Source of the DNA: Bacillus infantis NRRL B-14911
Lineage (GTDB): Bacteria > Bacillota > Bacilli > Bacillales > Cytobacillaceae
Direction of reading: 5' to 3'
Length of the DNA stretch: 64,000 nucleotides
NCBI RefSeq assembly: GCF_000473245.1
Contig: NC_022524.1
Span: 4,565,501 to 4,629,500, forward strand
How positions within the stretch are numbered: position 1 is the first letter of the stretch; every line of letters starts with the position of its first letter. A program made the position numbers and the translations under genes. The notes beneath the pieces are model-generated. The model did not search any database and was not told where the DNA came from. It saw nothing but the letters and a program-made list of their open reading frames with translations. Positions 59,182 through 64,000 of the stretch are shown piece after piece.

Positions 59182-61117
59182 CCAGCTGATTTGGAAGAAC
59201 CTGAAGAAGAATGTGAAGAATTATTATCTGTATATCTTCGCGCTTATCTTCAGCGCAGCCTTGTATTTTGCGTTTGTCACCCTGCAGTACGACCCGGCGA
59301 TGGATGAGATTGAGGGCTCCATCAAGGGCGGGGCCGGAATGAAAGCGGCCTCTGTACTTCTTGTGGCCATTGTGGCAGTCTTTCTTGTTTATGCCAACAG
59401 CCTGTTTACGAAAAGGCGCAGCCGGGAGATCGGCTTATTCCAGCTGATCGGCATGACAAAAAGCCGGATTTTCCGTATCCTGACCGCAGAGAATTTCATG
59501 CTCTACTACGGCTCACTCCTCATCGGCATGATGGCCGGTTTCCTGGTTTCCAAGCTGATGATGATGATTCTGTTCAAAATCACTGGTGTTGATGAGGTGG
59601 CTGAGCTCTATTTTTCCAATAAGGCTCTCGTACAGACCCTTATCGTCTTTACGGCCATCTACCTGCTCATTATGCTGGTAAACTATCTATTCATTAAAGG
59701 ACAGAGCATCCTGTCGCTCTTCAGGGTCCAGTCATCCGCTGAAGAAAAGATCCGGAAAATGTCTATTTTCAATATCATCATCGGCATTCTCGGCATCATC
59801 CTGATTGCGGCCGGCTATTATGTGTCAGGCATACTGTTTGAAGGAGATTTCACATCGATGCCGGAACTGTTTGGGGCGATGATCTTCATTTTAGGAGCTG
59901 TCATTCTCGGGACCTATTTCTTCTATAAAGGCTCAGTCAGCTTCATCATCTATCTGATTCGCAAGAAAAAGGACGGATATTTGAATGTAAAAGAAGTGCT
60001 CTCCCTTTCGTCCATCATGTTCCGGATGAAATCGAATGCGCTGCTGCTGACAATCATCACTACGGTTTCCGCCCTGGCGATCGGATTGCTTTCACTCAGC
60101 TATATCTCCTATTATTCGGCTGAAAAGATGGCGCGGGATAATGTGCCAAATGATTTTTCCTTCACGGTCGAAGATAGCGCGGTGCGGTTCAGGCAGGAGC
60201 TGGACTCAAAAAACATTGATTACAGGGAAAAACGGATTGAAGTAGTTACAGCCTCTATTGATGTCAAAGACATTCAAGGGAAAAAGCTGGAGGAAATGAA
60301 TTTCGATACCGATAAGATGGACTTGCCGGTCATCAGTGAAAGCTCGGCCGGGAGAAAAGACCTTGATGAAAATGAGGCCATTTTTACAGGCTACAGCGAC
60401 GTTCTTCAAAGGTTCATGCCCTTGAAGGATTCCGGAAAGGTTAAGCTTCATACCAAGGAAAAAGAAATTCCGCTCAATTACATTGGCCTGGAAAAGGATT
60501 ATTTGATTCCGCTTTACTATACAAGAGGCGGCCTCCAGACTGCCATTGTAGATGACGCTGTTTTTGAGCAGCTGAAGGCGGAGATGGATCCCGGACTGCA
60601 GGCTGAAAATAATGTATATATCGGCATTGATATAAAAGATCCGGAACGCCTAAATGACGCCAATGAAGCCTTCCATGCGCTCCAGCTTGGCGAAAGCGGA
60701 GAGAACGATTCACAGCTTGATGTCATGATCAGCCAAAAGAGCAATATGGGGCTCATCATGTTCATTGTGGGCTTCCTGGGGCTTTCGTTCCTCGTCACAT
60801 CCGGCTGTATCCTCTATTTCAAGCAGATGGGCGAAAGCGAGGACGAAAAGCCGAACTTCACGATTCTCCGCAAGCTCGGCTTCACAACAGGAGATCTCAT
60901 GAAGGGCCTTCAGGCCAAGCAGCTGTTCAGCTTCGGGATTCCGCTTGCGATCGGCCTTGTACACAGCTACTTCGCCGTCCAATCCGGCTGGTTCATGTTC
61001 GGAGCCGAAGTATGGACACCCATGATCAGCGTCATGATCCTATACACCATCCTCTACTCCATCTTTGGCATACTATCAGTCCTGTACTCCAAAAAAGTCG
61101 TGAAGGATGCGCTATAA
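59171..61117 (+). CDS. BceB-like ABC transporter permease (FtsX family)
   Basis: Permease of 648 aa with the BceB layout. The N-terminal helices include [21 protein letters not shown], followed by the conserved [19 protein letters not shown] (coupling helix) and an FtsX domain. A large extracellular domain of about 200 residues sits between helices 7 and 8 (about residues 325-530). The last three helices include [23 protein letters not shown] and [30 protein letters not shown]. With BceA, BceS and BceR it should sense and remove cell-wall-active peptides such as bacitracin or lantibiotics. The drug is not predictable. The start overlaps the ATPase gene. Confidence 0.9.
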   Translation: MSVNQLIWKNLKKNVKNYYLYIFALIFSAALYFAFVTLQYDPAMDEIEGSIKGGAGMKAASVLLVAIVAVFLVYANSLFTKRRSREIGLFQLIGMTKSRIFRILTAENFMLYYGSLLIGMMAGFLVSKLMMMILFKITGVDEVAELYFSNKALVQTLIVFTAIYLLIMLVNYLFIKGQSILSLFRVQSSAEEKIRKMSIFNIIIGILGIILIAAGYYVSGILFEGDFTSMPELFGAMIFILGAVILGTYFFYKGSVSFIIYLIRKKKDGYLNVKEVLSLSSIMFRMKSNALLLTIITTVSALAIGLLSLSYISYYSAEKMARDNVPNDFSFTVEDSAVRFRQELDSKNIDYREKRIEVVTASIDVKDIQGKKLEEMNFDTDKMDLPVISESSAGRKDLDENEAIFTGYSDVLQRFMPLKDSGKVKLHTKEKEIPLNYIGLEKDYLIPLYYTRGGLQTAIVDDAVFEQLKAEMDPGLQAENNVYIGIDIKDPERLNDANEAFHALQLGESGENDSQLDVMISQKSNMGLIMFIVGFLGLSFLVTSGCILYFKQMGESEDEKPNFTILRKLGFTTGDLMKGLQAKQLFSFGIPLAIGLVHSYFAVQSGWFMFGAEVWTPMISVMILYTILYSIFGILSVLYSKKVVKDAL

Positions 61118-61119
61118 GC

Positions 61120-61179
61120 GAGCCAGGGGGTCTGTCCCCTTGGCTTAAAAGAGAGCCAGGGGGACAGACCCCCTGGCTC
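61120..61179. repeat. GGACAGACCCC inverted-repeat element between convergent genes
   Basis: GAGCCAGGGGGTCTGTCCCC plus TTGGCT, a TAAAAGAG loop, and an AGCCAGGGGGACAGACCCCC plus TGGCTC arm form a hairpin of about 26 bp. It begins 2 bp after the permease stop codon and runs into the stop codon of the LysE-type gene, filling the whole gap. Confidence 0.88.
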
Positions 61180-61786
61180 AAATCAATTGCCCGACCATAT
61201 AGATTGCCATGGCCCAGATGATGAGGGCCGAGATTTTGTTCATCAAGCCAAGGACTTTGCCGTTTTTGTCGATTTGGCCGAGCTTCCTGCCTCCGAAAGC
61301 CAGGCCCAGGAACCAGATCCAGGAGACGCCGATGCATCCGGCGGAGAACAGCACTTTCTCATAGCCTTCATATGCCAGGGAGCTTGTACCTATCACACCA
61401 ATCGTGTCCATAATGGCATGAGGATTCAGCAAGGAGACAGAAGCGGCGAAGGCAATCTGGCGCTTTGCCGTGAAGCTGCCCTTCCCTTCTCCTGCTGCGG
61501 GCTCCGGCCTGCTTTTCCACATCTGCCAGCCCATATAAGCAAGAAAGATGGCTCCTGCTGCAAACAGCAGCATCCGCAGCCAGTCAAAGCTTAAAACAAC
61601 AATGGACACCCCCGCAACCGCGAGCGAAATCAAAATGGTATCGCATATCCCCGCCGTCACCACTGCCGGCAGCGCACCGGTAAACCTTTTATGCAGAGCA
61701 CCCTGATTAAAGATAAACACATTCTGAACGCCAAGCGGCAGAATCAGGCCGAAGGCGAGTATGATTCCGTGAAGCAATACTTCCAC
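61178..61786 (-). CDS. LysE/ArgO family amino acid exporter
   Basis: Membrane exporter of 202 aa with six hydrophobic helices. The start HGIILAFGLILPLGVQNVFIFNQGAL is the LysE-family signature, and VSLLNPHAIMDTIGVIGT contains the conserved NPHA motif in helix 4. It is closest to ArgO/LysE, exporters of basic amino acids, rather than RhtB, since it keeps PLGVQNVFIFNQG. GTG 61786 with GGGGG upstream is the start. Its stop codon lies inside a dispersed repeat. Monocistronic. Confidence 0.88.
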   Translation of the reverse strand: MEVLLHGIILAFGLILPLGVQNVFIFNQGALHKRFTGALPAVVTAGICDTILISLAVAGVSIVVLSFDWLRMLLFAAGAIFLAYMGWQMWKSRPEPAAGEGKGSFTAKRQIAFAASVSLLNPHAIMDTIGVIGTSSLAYEGYEKVLFSAGCIGVSWIWFLGLAFGGRKLGQIDKNGKVLGLMNKISALIIWAMAIYMVGQLI

Positions 61787-62174
61787 TTCCCATTACCCCC
61801 TATCCTTTAATAGAATAGCGGAGGAAAGCGATTCTGTCTTCAGAAAATTGTCCGGTCTGCCCTTTAAGAATCAGCTGCCTCGCTTCCGTGCCAAGGGACC
61901 TGACCCCCCGGCCCAAATTATCAACTTTAATAAGGTAAATATGATTAATTGAAAATCGCCTGCTGTCCGGGACAAAAGAAATTAAATTAGTCCCAATCAG
62001 GATCCCACTAGGGAGGAAGCTATTTTAAAACAGATTTGCTTGTGCCTATCCCTTGACAAACCACACCCTAATATATAATAATTTATATCTGATTATAATA
62101 ATTATAGATAAGTAATAGTGACGTCCTGAGGGCATGCTATTATTTTCTAAAAAAAATACTTAGGAGGAATTCAA
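61787..62174. other. Spacer with repeat fragment and ahpC promoter region
   Basis: The left part holds a degraded member of the dispersed repeat family at 61889-61913 (GCCAAGGGACCTGACCCCCC). The right part holds the ahpC promoter and PerR-type box, listed separately. No gene is seen. Confidence 0.6.
62053..62107 (+). promoter_or_regulatory. ahpC promoter with PerR-type box
   Basis: TTGACA (62053-62058) and TATAAT (62074-62079, spacer 15) form a sigma-A-type promoter. TTATAATAATTATAG at 62093-62107 matches the PerR consensus TTATAATnATTATAA at all but the last base and lies just downstream, where bound repressor would block transcription. A second imperfect copy overlaps the -10 region. Peroxide induction of ahpCF is the expected outcome. 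Confidence 0.8.
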
Positions 62175-62738
62175 ATGTCTTTAATTGGAAAAGAAGTACT
62201 GCCATTCTCAGCAAAAGCTTACTTTAACGGTGATTTCATCGATGTAACAGAAGAAAACTTTAAAGGAAAGTGGAGCGTAGTCTGCTTCTACCCTGCAGAT
62301 TTCACTTTCGTATGCCCAACTGAGCTTGAAGACCTTCAGAACGAATATGCAACTTTGAAAGATCTTGGAGTTGAAGTGTACTCTGTTTCAACAGACACTC
62401 ACTTTACACATAAAGCTTGGCATGACCACTCAGAAGCAATCAGCAAGATCGAGTACGTTATGATCGGTGACCCATCACAAAAGATTACTCGCAACTTCGA
62501 TGTTCTTGACGAAGAGGAAGGCCTTGCAGACCGCGGTACTTTCATCATCGATCCAGACGGCATCATTCAGACAGTTGAAATCAATGCAGGCGGCATCGGC
62601 CGTGACGCAAGCACAATCGTCAACAAAATCAAAGCAGCCCAATATGTACGCAACAATCCAGGTGAAGTTTGCCCTGCTAAATGGCAGGAAGGCGGAGAAA
62701 CACTTAAGCCAAGCCTTGACCTTGTAGGAAAAATCTAA
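62175..62738 (+). CDS. ahpC: Alkyl hydroperoxide reductase subunit C (peroxiredoxin)
   Basis: Typical 2-Cys peroxiredoxin of 187 aa that reduces hydrogen peroxide, organic peroxides and peroxynitrite. The peroxidatic Cys is in [16 protein letters not shown] near residue 47. The resolving Cys is in GEVCPAKWQ near 166, with the C-terminal tail [17 protein letters not shown] lies before ATG 62175. Codon use is richer in A/T third positions than in its neighbours, as expected for a highly expressed gene. AhpF, encoded 14 nt downstream, recycles it, and the upstream PerR-type box predicts peroxide induction. Confidence 0.97.
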   Translation: MSLIGKEVLPFSAKAYFNGDFIDVTEENFKGKWSVVCFYPADFTFVCPTELEDLQNEYATLKDLGVEVYSVSTDTHFTHKAWHDHSEAISKIEYVMIGDPSQKITRNFDVLDEEEGLADRGTFIIDPDGIIQTVEINAGGIGRDASTIVNKIKAAQYVRNNPGEVCPAKWQEGGETLKPSLDLVGKI

Positions 62739-62752
62739 GGAGAGAAATTCAA

Positions 62753-64000
62753 ATGGTACTAGATGCAGATATAAAAGCACAGTTAGCTCAATATCTTCAA
62801 TTAATGGAAAGCGAGGTCCTGCTCAAGGTCAGCGCAGGCTCTGACGACGTCTCCCGCGATATGCTGGCACTGGTAGACGAATTGGCCTCCATGTCATCCA
62901 GCATTAAGGTGGAAAAAGCAGAATTGCATAGGACACCAAGCTTTAGTGTGAATCGGATCGGTGAAGATACAGGAGTAACTTTTGCCGGTATCCCTCTAGG
63001 ACATGAATTCACTTCACTGGTGCTTGCTTTGCTGCAGGTCAGCGGAAGGGCACCTAAAGCCGACCAGAAGGTTATTGACCAGATTAAAAACATCAAAGGC
63101 GAATATCGCTTTGAATCATATATCAGCCTGAGCTGCCATAACTGCCCTGATGTGGTACAGGCACTCAATCTGATGAGCGTTCTCAATCCAAACATCACGC
63201 ATACGATGATTGACGGCGCCGCTTTCAAGGAAGAAGTCGAAAGCAGAGACATCATGGCTGTTCCGACAGTCTTCCTGAACGGCGAATCATTCGGCAGCGG
63301 CCGCATGAGCCTTGAAGAAATTCTTGGCAAAATGGGCAGCGGCCCGGATGCATCCGAGCTGTCTGATAAAGACCCTTACGATGTCCTTGTTGTCGGCGGC
63401 GGCCCTGCCGGCGCGAGTGCGGCAATCTATGCGGCACGTAAAGGCATCCGCACCGGCATTGTAGCCGAGCGTTTCGGCGGCCAGGTTATGGATACTCTTG
63501 GCATCGAGAACTTCATCAGTGTCAAGCATACGGAAGGCCCTAAGCTTGTTGCAAGCCTTGAGGAGCATGTGAAAGAGTACGGCATTGATGTTATGAACCT
63601 TCAGCGCGCGAAGAGCCTGGAAAAGAAAGACCTGATCGAACTTGAACTTGAAAATGGCGCTGTGCTGAAGAGCAAGAGCGTCATCCTTTCAACAGGTGCC
63701 CGCTGGCGCAATGTCAACGTCCCTGGTGAAGCTGAGTTCAAGAACAAAGGTGTGGCATACTGCCCTCACTGTGACGGCCCGCTCTTTGAAGGTAAGGATG
63801 TTGCCGTTATCGGCGGCGGAAACTCCGGAATTGAAGCGGCAATCGACCTGGCCGGCATTGTCAAGCACGTAACTGTCCTTGAATTCATGCCTGAGCTGAA
63901 GGCCGATGCTGTCCTCCAGGACCGCCTGTACAGCCTGCCTAACGTAACTGTCCTGAAGAACGTTCAGACAAAGGAAATCACCGGTACTGATAAAGTGAAC
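62753..64000 (+). CDS. ahpF: Alkyl hydroperoxide reductase subunit F (partial)
   Basis: NADH-dependent peroxiredoxin reductase, cut by the window end: 416 codons are present of about 510 expected. The N-terminal double thioredoxin-fold domain has the redox pair in [11 protein letters not shown] near residue 128. The thioredoxin-reductase-like part begins at [23 protein letters not shown] (FAD), with the second redox pair AYCPHCDGP near 338 and the NAD motif [14 protein letters not shown]. Start ATG 62753 follows AAGGAGAG. It transfers electrons from NADH through its N-terminal domain to AhpC. Confidence 0.96.
   Translation, partial: MVLDADIKAQLAQYLQLMESEVLLKVSAGSDDVSRDMLALVDELASMSSSIKVEKAELHRTPSFSVNRIGEDTGVTFAGIPLGHEFTSLVLALLQVSGRAPKADQKVIDQIKNIKGEYRFESYISLSCHNCPDVVQALNLMSVLNPNITHTMIDGAAFKEEVESRDIMAVPTVFLNGESFGSGRMSLEEILGKMGSGPDASELSDKDPYDVLVVGGGPAGASAAIYAARKGIRTGIVAERFGGQVMDTLGIENFISVKHTEGPKLVASLEEHVKEYGIDVMNLQRAKSLEKKDLIELELENGAVLKSKSVILSTGARWRNVNVPGEAEFKNKGVAYCPHCDGPLFEGKDVAVIGGGNSGIEAAIDLAGIVKHVTVLEFMPELKADAVLQDRLYSLPNVTVLKNVQTKEITGTDKVN

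Noticed and set aside
1-64000. tRNA, rRNA, IS elements and phage genes
   Set aside because: No cloverleaf-like or ribosomal RNA sequence, transposase motif or phage structural protein was recognised on reading both strands. A tRNAscan and IS search would be needed to be certain.

Overview
The window looks like the chromosome of an aerobic, Gram-positive, probably spore-forming member of the Bacillaceae (Bacillus in the broad sense). The evidence is strong AGGAGG-type ribosome sites with many GTG and TTG starts, compact rho-independent terminators at most gene ends, a PerR-type box in front of ahpCF, a puc-type purine oxidation operon, a Bce-type peptide-antibiotic module, RocB, PepT and BmrA-like proteins, and several families of short intergenic repeats of a kind I recall from Bacillaceae genomes. 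The species cannot be fixed by eye. I saw no tRNA, rRNA, IS transposase, CRISPR array or prophage structural gene.

Layout. 0-9.4 kb: start of an ECF-like sigma factor, a stress-type short-chain dehydrogenase, an AtoE-type short-chain fatty acid carrier, a MerR regulator overlapping a BmrA-like multidrug ABC exporter, a YjiH-like membrane protein, a collagen-like Gly/Pro-rich protein, a two-P-loop ATPase and a YbaK deacylase. 9.5-14.4 kb: gtaB-ugd (UDP-glucose then UDP-glucuronate), a GH13 alpha-glucosidase behind a LacI-type operator, and a tiny HEIGH-motif protein. 14.5-17.5 kb: a methyltransferase, a hairpin-rich spacer, and a divergent thiol-redox pair (thioredoxin-reductase-like flavoprotein and ResA/TlpA-like protein). 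17.5-19.7 kb: a chromosomal actin-type partition cassette, with an actin-like ATPase, a ParR-like adaptor and an AT-rich upstream array of TTGTAAAC-like 8-mers that could be its centromere. 19.8-30.5 kb: RocB, a VOC protein, PepT, a divergent MurE-like ligase, an S9 peptidase, a PhzF-like isomerase, a GT2 glycosyltransferase, a two-domain rhodanese and a small coiled-coil protein.

30.6-39.4 kb is a sugar (probably galactose) uptake regulon on the minus strand. A membrane-anchored sugar-binding sensor protein, a YesM/LytS-type kinase and a YesN-type AraC regulator precede mglB-mglA-mglC. 39.5-44.2 kb: an AraC regulator with a VOC protein, PadR with a HAAS-domain membrane protein, a DegV-like gene remnant, a Gfo/Idh/MocA oxidoreductase and a DUF305 protein. 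44.3-48.3 kb: an alpha-glucoside PTS (IICB plus GH4 6-phospho-alpha-glucosidase) with its RpiR regulator and a candidate operator. 48.6-51.0 kb: an MHS-family symporter and an ornithine-cyclodeaminase-family enzyme. 51.0-56.3 kb: a five-gene puc-type xanthine dehydrogenase operon with internal ATGA couplings. 56.6-61.1 kb: a bceRSAB-type module. 61.2-64.0 kb: a LysE-type exporter and the PerR-type ahpC-ahpF operon, with ahpF cut by the window end.

The most unusual items are the chromosomal actin/ParR/iteron cassette, the MurE paralog that has lost both diaminopimelate-recognition motifs, and the repeat families. Two of these families sit exactly at stop codons or beside terminators, and one has been translated into the C-terminus of the xanthine dehydrogenase iron-sulfur subunit.
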